The notes beneath the pieces are model-generated. The model ran no database searches. It was given only the letters and a program-made list of their open reading frames with translations, and was not told where the DNA came from. A program made the position numbers and the translations under genes. This document shows, piece after piece, positions 42,899 to 54,600 of a stretch of DNA of 64,000 nt (its first letter is position 1; each line of letters starts with the position of its first letter). The stretch spans positions 1-64,000 of the forward strand of contig NZ_JAKIHP010000007.1 in assembly GCF_021608265.1 (NCBI RefSeq), in the 5' to 3' direction. Source of the DNA: Flavobacterium wongokense. GTDB taxonomy: Bacteria > Bacteroidota > Bacteroidia > Flavobacteriales > Flavobacteriaceae.

Positions 42899-44503
42899 AT
42901 GATACGCAAATTCTCTTTCGTTTTAGTATTGCTTTTCAATATCTGCTTTTCGCAAAATCCATTGCCATTAATCCCATACCCCGAATCTGTGGAAGTGGGA
43001 AGTGGTAATTTTACCCTAAACAACCAAACCATAATCCAGGCAGATGCCAATTATGTCGAAGCCCAATATCTTCAGCAAGTCCTAAAAGAGCGAACAGGAT
43101 TTAACCTGAAGATAAGCGATAAGCCGGTTACTACCAACAAGATCAGTTTTTTTGACATCATCAGGGCTGATAATCAGACATCAAATGGAAAAGGTAAGTA
43201 CATGCTTGAAATCAACAAGGATGAAGTAAGACTTGCACAATTGGATTCCATTGGGAATTTTTATGGGATTCAAACGCTTTTGCAGTTAATTCCAGCCGGA
43301 AAAAACAGCCAGTATAATCTGCCTTGTGTTAATATTATCGACCAGCCAAAATACAGCTGGCGCGGAATGCATCTCGATTGTGCACGGCATTTCTTTCCTG
43401 TGACTTTTGTTAAAAAGTATATCGATTATCTGGCAATGTACAAATTCAACACTTTTCATTGGCATTTAACCGATGACCAGGGTTGGCGCATCGAAATCAA
43501 AAAATACCCAAAGCTCACAGAAATAGGCGGATACCGGAATGGCTCGATGGTGGGCCATTATAACGACCAGAAATACGATGACAAACGCTACGGCGGATTT
43601 TATACGCAACAGGAAATAAAGGATGTTGTGGCTTATGCAGCATACCGTCATATTACTGTTGTTCCCGAAATCGAAATGCCCGGGCATGCAGTGGCGGCCT
43701 TGGCAGCTTATCCTGAATACTCCTGTACTGGTGGCCCGTTTGAGGTTGCCAAACAATGGGGCGTTTTAGACGATGTATTTTGCCCTAAAGAGGAAACCTT
43801 TACATTTCTTGAAAATATTTTAACCGAAGTTATGGCTTTATTCCCGTCAGAATACATTCATATTGGAGGAGACGAGTGCCCAAAAACCCGTTGGAAAGCC
43901 TGCCCACATTGTCAGGCTTTAATTAAGAAGAATGGCTTGAAGGACGAACACGGACTCCAAAGTTATTTTGTACAGCGAATTGAAAAATTTGTCAACAGCA
44001 AAGGCAGGAAAATTATTGGTTGGGATGAAATCCTCGAAGGTGGCTTGGCTCCAAACGCAGCCGTCATGAGCTGGCGCGGAACCGAAGGCGGAATTGCAGC
44101 CGCAAAAGAAAACCACTATGTGGTAATGACACCAGGCGATTATTGTTATTTTGACCATTATCAGGGTGACGCCAAAACCGAACCATTAGCAATCGGTGGA
44201 TTTACAACGCTTCAAAAAGTGTATTCTTTTGATCCAATGCCGAAGGAACTGGCTCCGGAACAGCAAAAATACATCCTTGGAGCTCAAGCCAATCTGTGGT
44301 CGGAATACCTGGAAGACGAAAAGAAAGTAGAATATATGGTTTTCCCGAGGATTCTAGCATTATCAGAAGTACTTTGGGGAACATCAAATCCAGCAAAATA
44401 CGATGATTTTAAAACCAGGGCAACCCAGCAGTTTCCTATTTTTGATGACAAGGGAATCAACTACAGCAAGGTTTTTTTGAATCAAACAGCAACTAAAGAA
44501 TAA
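42899..44503 (+). CDS. beta-N-acetylhexosaminidase, GH20
   Basis: This 534-residue exported enzyme removes terminal GlcNAc or GalNAc. The signal peptide ends NICFSQ. Residues 20-150 form the GH20b-like N-terminal domain, followed by the TIM barrel with WRGMHLDCARHFFPV, FHWHLTDDQGWRIEI and the catalytic pair Asp325-Glu326 in HIGGDECPKTRW. It is first in a four-gene operon whose genes lie 1 base apart or overlap. A TAAATTAG box (42871-42878), one base off consensus, lies upstream. The frame also opens at 42842 inside the hppA terminator, which is rejected. Confidence 0.94.
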   Translation: MIRKFSFVLVLLFNICFSQNPLPLIPYPESVEVGSGNFTLNNQTIIQADANYVEAQYLQQVLKERTGFNLKISDKPVTTNKISFFDIIRADNQTSNGKGKYMLEINKDEVRLAQLDSIGNFYGIQTLLQLIPAGKNSQYNLPCVNIIDQPKYSWRGMHLDCARHFFPVTFVKKYIDYLAMYKFNTFHWHLTDDQGWRIEIKKYPKLTEIGGYRNGSMVGHYNDQKYDDKRYGGFYTQQEIKDVVAYAAYRHITVVPEIEMPGHAVAALAAYPEYSCTGGPFEVAKQWGVLDDVFCPKEETFTFLENILTEVMALFPSEYIHIGGDECPKTRWKACPHCQALIKKNGLKDEHGLQSYFVQRIEKFVNSKGRKIIGWDEILEGGLAPNAAVMSWRGTEGGIAAAKENHYVVMTPGDYCYFDHYQGDAKTEPLAIGGFTTLQKVYSFDPMPKELAPEQQKYILGAQANLWSEYLEDEKKVEYMVFPRILALSEVLWGTSNPAKYDDFKTRATQQFPIFDDKGINYSKVFLNQTATKE

Positions 44504-44504
44504 A

Positions 44505-45500
44505 ATGTCCAACCGTAGAAATTTTATCAAAACCTCTGCAATGGCAACCGTTGCAGTCGCATTACAGTCTTTTCGCAGCAACGAGGAAGAAGAACCGATT
44601 ATAACTTCTGGGAAAATAAATAAACCCATAGTGATTTCTACCTGGAATTTTGGGGTCAAAGCCAACGGTGCAGCCTGGGAAGTTTTAAAAAATAATGGCC
44701 GTGCATTGGATGCGGTCGAAGCCGGAGTAAAAATCCCCGAAGCCGATCCAAAGGAACGAAGTGTGGGTTATGGTGGAAGACCAGACAGAGATGGACGTGT
44801 AACCCTTGATGCCTGTATTATGGACGAGTTTTCGAATATTGGTTCGGTTGCCTGTCTGGAATACATCAAACATCCAATTTCAGTGGCACGTGCCGTGATG
44901 GAAAAAACACCCCACGTGATGCTTGTTGGCGATGGCGCACTACAGTTTGCCTTATCGCAGGGATTTCCCAAAGAAAATTTATTGCTTGAAGAATCTGAAA
45001 AAGAATGGAAGGAATGGCTCAAAAAAAGTGAATATTCCCCAAAGGCAAATATTGAAAACCACGATACCATCGGAATGATCGCTTTGGATAGTTTTGGAAA
45101 TCTCTCCGGAGCCTGCACCACAAGTGGTATGGCTTTTAAAATGCACGGCCGTGTAGGCGATTCACCCATCATTGGCGCCGGATTGTATGTTGATAATGAA
45201 ATCGGTGCGGCAACAGCAACCGGCCATGGCGAAGAAGTCATCCGGATTGCAGGCTGCCATTTGGTAGTAGAATTGATGCGTCAGGGGAAATCACCTCAAA
45301 AAGCCTGTGAGGAAGCGGTAAGCCGAATCGTGAAGCTGACTAAAAACCGAAATAAAAACCTCAAGGATATCCAGGTTGGATTCATCGCACTAAATAAAAA
45401 AGGAGAATATGGAGCCTATTGCGTTCAGGGCGGATTCAATTATGCCGTGAATGACAATTCGGGAAATAAATTAATTGACTCTGATTATTTTTTAAAGTAA
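44505..45500 (+). CDS. N4-(beta-N-acetylglucosaminyl)-L-asparaginase (glycosylasparaginase)
   Basis: This 331-residue Ntn-hydrolase splits the GlcNAc-Asn bond left after N-glycoprotein breakdown. It autocleaves before the nucleophile Thr188 in ENHDTIGMIALD; the HDT motif and the later GHGEE segment are family signatures. The N terminus (SNRRNFIKTSAMATVAVAL) has a twin-arginine-like motif, suggesting Tat export of the folded precursor. It lies 1 base after the hexosaminidase gene and 1 base before cutC. Confidence 0.93.
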   Translation: MSNRRNFIKTSAMATVAVALQSFRSNEEEEPIITSGKINKPIVISTWNFGVKANGAAWEVLKNNGRALDAVEAGVKIPEADPKERSVGYGGRPDRDGRVTLDACIMDEFSNIGSVACLEYIKHPISVARAVMEKTPHVMLVGDGALQFALSQGFPKENLLLEESEKEWKEWLKKSEYSPKANIENHDTIGMIALDSFGNLSGACTTSGMAFKMHGRVGDSPIIGAGLYVDNEIGAATATGHGEEVIRIAGCHLVVELMRQGKSPQKACEEAVSRIVKLTKNRNKNLKDIQVGFIALNKKGEYGAYCVQGGFNYAVNDNSGNKLIDSDYFLK

Positions 45501-45501
45501 A

Positions 45502-46170
45502 ATGGCCCAACTCGAAATTGCTTGTTTTAATCTGGATTCTGCCATAATCGCCCAACGAAACGGAGCAAATAGAATCGAGCTTTGTGACGGATTTGAAGTT
45601 GGCGGCACAACACCTTCATTACAAACAGTTGTAAAAGCCAAAGAATTATTAACGATAGAATTCTACGTAATGATTCGGCCGCGAGGAGGAAATTTTCTTT
45701 ATTCCGAAGAAGAGTTTGAGCAGATGAAAACCGAAATCCTGCAATTCCAAAAACTGAATGTCAGCGGATTTGTATTTGGAATCTTAAACCCAAACAACAC
45801 CATTAACAAAATCCAAAATATTGAATTGGTGGAATTGGCAAAACCTTTTCCATGTACGTTTCACCGCGCTTTTGATGAAGTGGAAAATGTTTTCCAGGCT
45901 TTGGAAGATGTTATTGCATGCGGTTTTCAAACGATTCTAACTTCGGGTCAGGCCCAAAATGCCACCGAAGGAATGCAACGCATTGCTGAATTGGTTTCTA
46001 AATCCAATAACAGGATTGCAATCATGCCAGGTGGAGGTGTACGCTCATCCAATAGTGCCCTTATCCAACAACAAACAAAAGCCAGTTGGTTCCATTCTTC
46101 TGCCATTACGGACAACACTGTAACTGCAAACCCGAACGAAATCTTAGCCTTAAAATCCAGTTTGAAATGA
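45502..46170 (+). CDS. cutC: CutC family protein
   Basis: This 222-residue TIM-barrel protein matches CutC over its whole length: LEIACFNLDSAIIAQRNGANRIELCDG at the N terminus, FYVMIRPRGGNFLYSEEE, TFHRAFDEV, TILTSGQAQNATEG and IMPGGGVRSSN. CutC is named for a proposed copper role that has been disputed. It has no signal peptide and no obvious metal site. Its place between a glycosylasparaginase and a beta-mannosidase in a tight operon suggests a sugar-related role instead (inference). Its stop overlaps the next start (ATGA). Confidence 0.92.
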   Translation: MAQLEIACFNLDSAIIAQRNGANRIELCDGFEVGGTTPSLQTVVKAKELLTIEFYVMIRPRGGNFLYSEEEFEQMKTEILQFQKLNVSGFVFGILNPNNTINKIQNIELVELAKPFPCTFHRAFDEVENVFQALEDVIACGFQTILTSGQAQNATEGMQRIAELVSKSNNRIAIMPGGGVRSSNSALIQQQTKASWFHSSAITDNTVTANPNEILALKSSLK

Positions 46171-48650
46171 AAATCAAAGTACTGAAATCCCTATTGTTAC
46201 TTTTACTGCCGTTCGTTTTTTCGGCACAAAATTCCCAACGCAGTCTCAGTCTTGAAAAATGGGAATTCAAAAGTGTTACCAATGACAAGTATAAATGGCA
46301 TCCGGCGAAAGTTCCGGGAACCGTGCACACCGATTTGCTGGCCAACAAATTAATCCCTGAACCTTTTTTTGGGACCAATGAGAAACAGCTGCAATGGATA
46401 GAAAATGAGGATTGGGAATACCAAAGCTCTTTTTCGGTTTCAAAGGATGAACTCAACAGCGAGCATAGTGTTTTAGTATTTGAAGGTTTGGATACTTATG
46501 CCGAAGTTTTCCTTAATGGTACTTCGATTTTGAAGGCTGACAATATGTTCCGAACCTGGAAGGTTGATGTCAAAAATCAATTGAAATATGGAAAAAATGA
46601 GTTGCGTATTGTTTTCGAATCTGCAGTTAAAAGAGGAAAGGAAGAAGCCAAAAAACTTTCTTATGTTTTGCCTGGTGACGAAAAGATTTTCACCCGAAAA
46701 GCGCAATACCAATACGGCTGGGATTGGGGTCCACGTTTTGTAACCGCCGGAATCTGGAAGGATATCCAATTGCATTTTTGGAATGCTGCTACGATTTCTA
46801 ACCTGAAATACAATCAAAAAGCATTAAACGACGCTTTGGCCCAATTGGAATTTATCACAACTATTGAAACTTCACAAAGTGGAAAATTTCAATTAAAAAT
46901 CAATGACAGGATTTCGGATGTCAATTTAAGAAAAGGGGAAAACACAGTGATGTTGTCCTATGCAATTCAAAAGCCAAAACGCTGGTGGCCTAACGGTTTG
47001 GGTGAAGCACATCTGTATCCTTTTGAAATTTCACTTATCGGCAACAGCCAAAGCATTGATAAAAAAAATCTGAATGTCGGACTTCGAACGATAGAGTTGG
47101 TACAGGAAAAAGATGAAATAGGCAAAAGCTTTTATTTCAAGGTCAACGGAATTCCGGTTTTTATGAAAGGCGCCAATTACATTCCGCCCGATAGTTTCCT
47201 GCCAAGGATTACCGATTCGGATTATAAAAACATCGTTAAGAATGCAGTAGATGCCAATATGAACATGCTTCGCGTTTGGGGCGGTGGCGTTTATGCAGAT
47301 GATGCTTTTTATGATGAATGTGACCAACAGGGAATTTTGGTCTGGCAGGATTTTATGTTTGCCTGTGCCATGTATCCCGGTGATCCCACATTTTTGGACA
47401 GCGTGAAAAACGAAATAATTGATAATGTTTCCCGACTGCAAAACCACTCCTGCATTGCTTTATGGTGTGGCAATAATGAAGTAGACGAAGGCTGGCACAA
47501 TTGGGGCTGGCAGAAACAATATAACTATTCAGCAGCGCAGGAAACCAGCATTTGGAACGATTACAGATCGCTTTTCCAGGAACTCATCCCACAAACATTG
47601 GATGGAATGCTCAATCGCGGCGAGAACAGGTATTGGCCGTCTTCTCCTTCAATTGGCTGGGGAAAGGAAGAAAGCCTGCTGGAAGGCGATTCCCATTATT
47701 GGGGCGTTTGGTGGGGAATGGAACCTTTTGAGGTGTATCAAAAAAAAGTTGGAAGATTCATGAGCGAATATGGTTTTCAGGGAATGCCCAATGTGGAAAC
47801 GTTTACCTCATTTGCCCACAACAAGGATTTAAACCTGAATTCCGAAGCTGTAAAAAACCATCAAAAACATGCGTCAGGTTACCAGACGATCAATGAATAC
47901 ATGGCTCGTGATTATAAGGTTCCTGCAAAATTTGAGGATTACATCTATGTTTCGCAGTTGCTGCAGGCTAAAGGAATGCAAACCGCTATGGAAGCCCATA
48001 GAAGCGCAAAGCCTCATTGCATGGGAACTTTATATTGGCAGTTAAACGATTGCTGGCCGGTGACTTCCTGGAGTTCTGTTGATTATTTAGGAAATTGGAA
48101 AGCATTGCATTACCAGGCAAAAAAGAGTTATGAAAACCTTTTGATTGCTGTTCAGGAAGAGAAAGATGCTTATAGGATTCAAATTATCAATGATGATTTA
48201 AAACCGTATCAGGGAGAAATGGAGATGCAGTTGCTCAATTTTAACGGAAAGCGTCTGTGGAATTCAGAAGCGAATATAGCGGTTGCTGAAAATTCAAGTG
48301 CGGAGTATTATAAAATTTCTAAAGCAGATATTTCGGCTTTTGATTTAAAAAATGCAGTGCTTTCAATTGTTTTCAAAAGCAAAGACAAATCAACGAATAC
48401 GCTTTTTTATTTTGCCAAACCAAAAGAGCTGCAGCTCACTAAACCGAAGATACAAATCAAAAGGATTGACGCTTTAACCATCGAAATCTCTTCTGATGTT
48501 TTGGCTAAGGATGTTTATCTTTTTTCATCACACGCTACTTTTTTTAGCGATAATTATTTTGATGTCCTGCCCAATCAAAAATTAAGGATCAGCCTTTCCA
48601 AAGCTGTTGAGGGCATTCAGGCAAAATCCTTGTTTGACACCATGGAATAA
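46167..48650 (+). CDS. beta-mannosidase, GH2
   Basis: This 827-residue exported enzyme has a signal peptide (LKSLLLLLLPFVFSAQ). The GH2 sandwich domain has the beta-mannosidase pattern KVPGTVHTDLLANKLIP and DNMFRTWKVDVK; the TIM barrel has the acid/base in WCGNNEVDEGW and the nucleophile Glu in FMSEYGFQGMP. Family knowledge: such enzymes cleave the Man-beta-1,4-GlcNAc bond at the core of N-glycans as well as mannan fragments. The ATG overlaps the cutC stop; the frame's upstream part back to 46086 lies inside cutC and is not used. Confidence 0.93.
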   Translation: MKIKVLKSLLLLLLPFVFSAQNSQRSLSLEKWEFKSVTNDKYKWHPAKVPGTVHTDLLANKLIPEPFFGTNEKQLQWIENEDWEYQSSFSVSKDELNSEHSVLVFEGLDTYAEVFLNGTSILKADNMFRTWKVDVKNQLKYGKNELRIVFESAVKRGKEEAKKLSYVLPGDEKIFTRKAQYQYGWDWGPRFVTAGIWKDIQLHFWNAATISNLKYNQKALNDALAQLEFITTIETSQSGKFQLKINDRISDVNLRKGENTVMLSYAIQKPKRWWPNGLGEAHLYPFEISLIGNSQSIDKKNLNVGLRTIELVQEKDEIGKSFYFKVNGIPVFMKGANYIPPDSFLPRITDSDYKNIVKNAVDANMNMLRVWGGGVYADDAFYDECDQQGILVWQDFMFACAMYPGDPTFLDSVKNEIIDNVSRLQNHSCIALWCGNNEVDEGWHNWGWQKQYNYSAAQETSIWNDYRSLFQELIPQTLDGMLNRGENRYWPSSPSIGWGKEESLLEGDSHYWGVWWGMEPFEVYQKKVGRFMSEYGFQGMPNVETFTSFAHNKDLNLNSEAVKNHQKHASGYQTINEYMARDYKVPAKFEDYIYVSQLLQAKGMQTAMEAHRSAKPHCMGTLYWQLNDCWPVTSWSSVDYLGNWKALHYQAKKSYENLLIAVQEEKDAYRIQIINDDLKPYQGEMEMQLLNFNGKRLWNSEANIAVAENSSAEYYKISKADISAFDLKNAVLSIVFKSKDKSTNTLFYFAKPKELQLTKPKIQIKRIDALTIEISSDVLAKDVYLFSSHATFFSDNYFDVLPNQKLRISLSKAVEGIQAKSLFDTME

Positions 48651-48681
48651 AAAAGGCTGCCATTTTTGGCAGCCTTTTTTA
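48647..48681. terminator. bidirectional terminator between convergent genes
   Basis: AAAAGGCTGCCA (48651-48662) pairs perfectly with TGGCAGCCTTTT (48667-48678) around TTTT, with A-run and T-run flanks. It serves the glycan operon on the plus strand and the giant repeat gene on the minus strand. Confidence 0.92.
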
Positions 48682-48692
48682 TGGTGTAGAAT

Positions 48693-51600
48693 TTATCTTT
48701 GCTTGATAATCTTGATGGTTTTTTCTTTGTCGCCAGCCTGCACTTTTATGAAATAGGTGGCTTCGGCTAATCTTGATAAATCCATTTGGACTTGAGTCGA
48801 ATTGGTATTTTGAACTGTAATGATCTGCCCAAGCATATTCATTAAAGTCAGCTGTGTAATGTTTTCTGAATAGGAAATATTCACTACAGACGAAGTCGGA
48901 TTTGGATAAAACACAAAATGTAAATTATCAAATCCACTATTGCCCAAATTAACGGTTACGGTTACACCAAATGGCACACTCGGACAAGTAGCTGAAAAAG
49001 CAACTGCATAATAAGTCGCACCGTTCGTTAATACCGTTGTCAACGATAATGGATTAGTTAAGCTTAGCGCATCAGCCAGTGAACCGTACCAGTTTACAGA
49101 TGCCGGGCTCACAACAAGATCAGCTACGGTCGCATCATTTAAATCGGCAACATCAAAAGTCTGGAATGCATTTCCTGTTGGTGTAGCAGTTGTATGAACT
49201 GTGATGGTCATCGTTGCTGTTCCGGCGCATTGTCCTGAATCCGGAGTGAATGTATACGTTGTTGTAGTGGTATTATCCAAAGCTGGAGACCATGTTCCTG
49301 TAATTCCATTGATAGAAGTTGTTGGCAAAGCCAATAAAGGATCACCGTTACAAATGTTTCCAACCGGAGTGAAAGTTGGTGTCACAGGCTGATTCACCGT
49401 AATAGTCAATGAAGCTGATGTGGCACATTGTCCGGCAGTTGGAGTGAAAGTATAGGTCGTTGTCGCAGTGTTATTCAAAGCTGGTGACCAGGTTCCGTTA
49501 AATCCATTATTGGATGTCGTTGGCAATGCTGACAACGAATCACCATTACAAATCGGAGCCACAGCTGTAAATGTAGGAGCCACCTGCTGATTAACGGAAA
49601 TCGTTAAAGTTGCTGTAGTTGCACATTGTCCTGCTGTTGGCGTAAAGGTATAAGTCGTTGTAGCGGTGTTATCCAAAGCTGGCGACCAGGTTCCACTATA
49701 TCCATTGTTTGATATTGTTGGCAATGCCAATAAGGTTTCACCGTTGCAAATAGGAGCTACCGCATCAAAGCTTGGCGTAGTAGGATCAATTACCACAACA
49801 GTCAAAGATGTTGTAATGGCACATTCTCCGGAATTTGGTGTAAAGGTGTAGGTTGTCGTAGCGGCATTGTTTGCCAAAGGCGACCATGTTCCTGAAATTC
49901 CATTGGTGGATGTTGTTGGCAGATTAAATGTTGAATCACCATTACAAACAGGCCCAAGAGGGTTGAATGTTGGTGTCACAGGTTGATTTACCGTAACGGT
50001 TAAAGTCGTAACAACCCCACACTGGCCAGGATTTGGCGTAAAGGTGTAGGTTGTAGTGGCTGTATTGTCAACGGCTGGTGACCATGTTCCTGTAATTGCA
50101 TTATTGGATGTTGTTGGTAATACCAAAGAATCACCATTACAAATCGGAGCTATTGCTGTAAAAGTCGGAACCGTTGTTGGTTGATTCACCGTAATCGTCA
50201 AAGTAGTGACTGCTGCACATTGTCCTGCATCTGGAGTAAAGGTGTACGTTGTTGTAGCAGTATTATCCAAACCAGGCGACCAGCTTCCGGTATAACCATT
50301 GTTTGAAGTTATTGGTAAAGCCGATAATGAACCGCCATTACAAATTGGCGTAACGGCATTGAACGTTGGTGTTACAGGCTGATTCACTGTAATGGTCAGC
50401 GTTGCTGTCGAAGCACATTGTCCGGCATCAGGTGTAAATGTATAGGTAGTCGTAATTGTATTATCTAAAGCAGGAGACCAACTTCCAGTATAGCCGTTAT
50501 TGGATGTTGTTGGCAAAGCCGATAACGAATCACCATTACAAATTGGAGCGACCGCTGAAAAAACCGGAGCTATTGGCTGGTTAACCGTAACTGTTAATAA
50601 TGCCGTTGTAGCACATTGTCCTGCAGTTGGGGTAAATGTATAAGTGGTTGTAGCAGCATTGTTTATTGCAGGCGACCATGTTCCCGTATATCCATTGTTG
50701 GATGTTGTTGGCAATGCCAATGAATCGCCATTACAAATCGGAGCGATAGTATTGAACGTTGGTGTTACTGGTTGATTCACAGTAACGGTCAACGAAGTTG
50801 TTATAGCACATTCTCCAACATTTGGTGTGAATGTATAAGTTGTTGTAGCTGTATTGTCAATTACTGGCGACCATGTTCCTGAAATTCCATTGTTGGATGT
50901 TGCAGGCAGTACCAATGAATCACCATTACAAATTGGCGCTATAGCTGAGAATGTTGGAGTCACAGGCTGATTCACCGTAACGGTTAAAGTCGTTACAACT
51001 CCGCATTGTCCAGGATCTGGAGTAAAGGTGTAAGTTGTGGTAGCCGTATTGTCAATTGCTGGTGACCAGGTTCCTGTAATTGCATTGTTGGATATTGTTG
51101 GTAATACCAAAGAATCTCCATTACAAATAGGAGCAATAGCCGTAAATGTTGGTATTGTCGTCGGTTGATTCACCGTGATTGTCAAAGTAGTAACTGCTGC
51201 GCACTGATTTGCATCAGGCGTAAAGGTATAGATTGTGGTCAAAGTATTGTCCAAAGCAGGAGACCAGCTTCCGGTATACCCATTGTTTGAAGTTGTTGGC
51301 AAAGCCGATAATGAGCCACCATTACAAATCGGAGCAACGGCATTGAATGTTGGTGTTACTGGCTGATTAACCGTAATCGTCAAAGTAGTAACTGCTGCGC
51401 ACTGACCTGCATCCGGTGTAAAGGTATATACTGTCGTAATTGTATTATCCAAAACAGGTGACCAGCTTCCGGTATACCCATTGATTGAAGTCGTTGGCAA
51501 AGCCAATAACGAATCACCATTACAAATTGGGGCAACCGCTGCGAAAGTTGGTGTTATTGGCTGATTAACCGTAATGGTCAAAGAAGCTGTTGTTGCACAT

Positions 51601-54600
51601 TGTCCCGCTGTTGGGGTAAAGGTGTAAGTTGTGGTCAAAGTATTATTCAAAGCAGGCGACCAGCTTCCGGTATAACCATTGATTGAGGTTGTTGGCAAAG
51701 CCGATAATGAATCTCCGTTACAAATTGGAGCAACTGCTGAAAATGTCGGAGTTATTGGTTGGTTTACCGTAATGGTCAAAGAAGCCGTTGTTGCACATTG
51801 CCCTGAATTTGGTGTAAATGTATAGGTTCCGGTTGCCGTATTGTCAAATGCCGGCGACCAGGTTCCAACAAATCCGTTTACAGAAGTTGTAGGCAAGGTT
51901 AAAGAATCTCCGTTGCAAATCGGAGCAATGGCATTAAATGTCGGCGTTACAGGCTGATTTACCGTAATGGTCAATGTTGCCGTTGTGGCGCATTGTCCTG
52001 CATTTGGTGTAAACGTATAGGTTCCGGTTGCCGTATTGTCAAATGCCGGCGACCAGGTTCCAACAAAACCGTTCACAGAAGTTGTAGGCAAGGTTAATGA
52101 ATCTCCATTGCAAATTGGAGCAATTGCATTAAATGTTGGTGTCACAGGCTGATTAACTGTGATTGTCAATGAAGCCGTTCCTGCACATTGTCCGGCGTCC
52201 GGCGTAAAAGTATAGGTTGTTGTTGAAGTATTATCCAAAGCAGGAGACCAGCTTCCGGTGTAACCATTGATTGAAGTTGTAGGCAAAGCCGATAACGAAT
52301 CTCCATTACAAATAGGAGCAACGGCAGTGAATGTTGGCGTTACTGGTTGATTTACCGTAATCGTTAGAGTAGTAACAGCAGCACATTGTCCGGCGTCCGG
52401 CGTAAAGGTATATGCTGTCGTAATTGTATTGTCCAAAGAAGGTGACCAGCTTCCGGTGTAGCCATTGATTGAAGTCGTAGGCAAAGCCGATAATGAATCA
52501 CCATTACAAATCGGAGTCACAGCACTGAATGTTGGTGTTATTGGTTGATTCACTGTAATAGTTAAAGAAGCTGTCGTTGCACATTGTCCCGCTGTTGGAG
52601 TAAAGGTGTAAGTTGTGGTCAAAGTATTATTCAAAGCCGGTGACCAGCTTCCGGTGTAACCATTGATTGAAGTTGTAGGCAAAGCCGATAATGAATCTCC
52701 ATTACAAATCGGAGCAACAGCACTGAATGTTGGTGTTATTGGCTGATTCACTGTAATGGTCAAAGAGGCTGTTGTTGCACATTGTCCCGCTGTTGGGGTA
52801 AAAGTGTAGGTCGTGGTTAAAGTATTATTCAACGCTGGAGACCAGGTTCCTGTATAACCATTGATGGAAGTTGTTGGCAAAGCCGACAATGAATCTCCAT
52901 TACAAATCGGAGCAATGGCATTGAATGTTGGCGTTACAGGCTGATTCACCGTGATGGTCAAAGAAGCTGTGTTGGCACATTGTCCGGCATTTGGTGTAAA
53001 GATATAAGTTGTTGTTGACGTATTATCCAAAGAAGGTGACCAGGTTCCTGTATAACCATTGATTGAGGTCGTTGGCAAAGCCGATAATGAATCTCCATTA
53101 CAAATCGGCGCAATGGCACTGAATGTTGGCGTCACAGGCTGATTTACCGTAATGGTCAAAGAAGCTGTGTTGGCACATTGTCCAGCCGTTGGTGTAAAAG
53201 TATAAGTCGTTGTAATTGTATTATTCAAAGCAGGAGACCAGCTTCCGGTGTAACCGTTGATGGAAGTTGTTGGCAAAGCCGATAAGGAATCTCCATTACA
53301 AATAGGAGCAACTGCTGCAAAAGTCGGAGTTATTGGCTGGTTAACCACAACGGTTAACGTTGCTGTTGTAGCACATTGACCAGGAGTTGGCGTAAAGGTA
53401 TAAGTGGTTGTTGCAGTATTATTTATGGCAGGAGACCAGGTTCCAACATATCCATTGTTTGATGTCGTTTGCAGTGTGATGGAATCTCCATTACAAATCG
53501 GAGCAATCGTATTAAAAGTTGGAGTAATTGGCTGATTCACCGTAATGGTCAAAGAAGCCGTCGTAGCACATTGTCCGGCCGTTGGTGTAAACGTATAGGT
53601 CGTTGTCAGGGCATTATTCAATGCCGGTGACCATGTACCAGTATAACCATTATTGGAAATTGTTGGCAATGGAGATAAAGCATCACCGTTACAAATATCG
53701 GCAACAGGAGTAAAAGTTGGCGTAACCGGCTGATTGACATTTATGGTCAAAGTAGTTGTAGCCGCACATTGTCCCGCGTCAGGTGTAAAGGTATAAATCG
53801 TTGTAAGTGTATTGTTCAAGGCTGGAGACCAGCTTCCGGTGTAGCCATTGTTTGAAGTCGTTGGCAATGGCGATAAAGAACCTCCGCTACAAATATCAGC
53901 AACAGCTGTAAATGTTGGTATTGTTGGCTGAGTTACATTTATGGTTAAGGTAGCTTGTGAAGCACATATTCCAGGATCAGGTGTAAAGGTATAGGTTGTT
54001 GTAACGGTGTTGTCCAATGCCGGTGACCAGCTTCCTGTAATTCCATTATCAGAAGTTGTTGGCAAAGCTGCTAAAGGATCTCCATTACAAATACCTGCTA
54101 CTGGCTGAAATGTTGGAGGAACCTGAGGTAATAATGTTTGTGTGATTTCCAATCCATAAGTTCCTTCTTCTTCACCCAAACCTGGATAACCTTCTACCAT
54201 TACATAAACAACATCTTCTCCCGAGATATCTAAATCTGTTATCGAAGATTGTCTGGTAACACCACAATCATCATCGCTGTATCCTAATATTGTAGTTCCA
54301 TCTTGCGCGTATACTGTTAGGATAGTGTCAAAATTAGAACCTGTACAGGTATTTAAACTCATAGATTGTGCACAGGCATCCAAATTAATTCTATACCAAA
54401 CATCTGGAGTCGTTTCGCCGATTTCATCCGTAAAACAGTTTGTAGAAAGATTGTTGCCTGAGGTATTATAATTGGGTGTATTTACATCAATTGCTGTTGC
54501 AAAAGTATCTCCAGGAGGTGGAGTTGTATTGATAGTTAAATCCAATGTTTCGGTACTACAGCTTGTTGGATTTGCCGCAATGGCAAGGTCTTTCAGCCCC

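Noticed and set aside
49188..54122. CRISPR or satellite DNA
   Set aside because: The 197-bp units are in frame throughout, encode Ig-like repeats and belong to one long protein.
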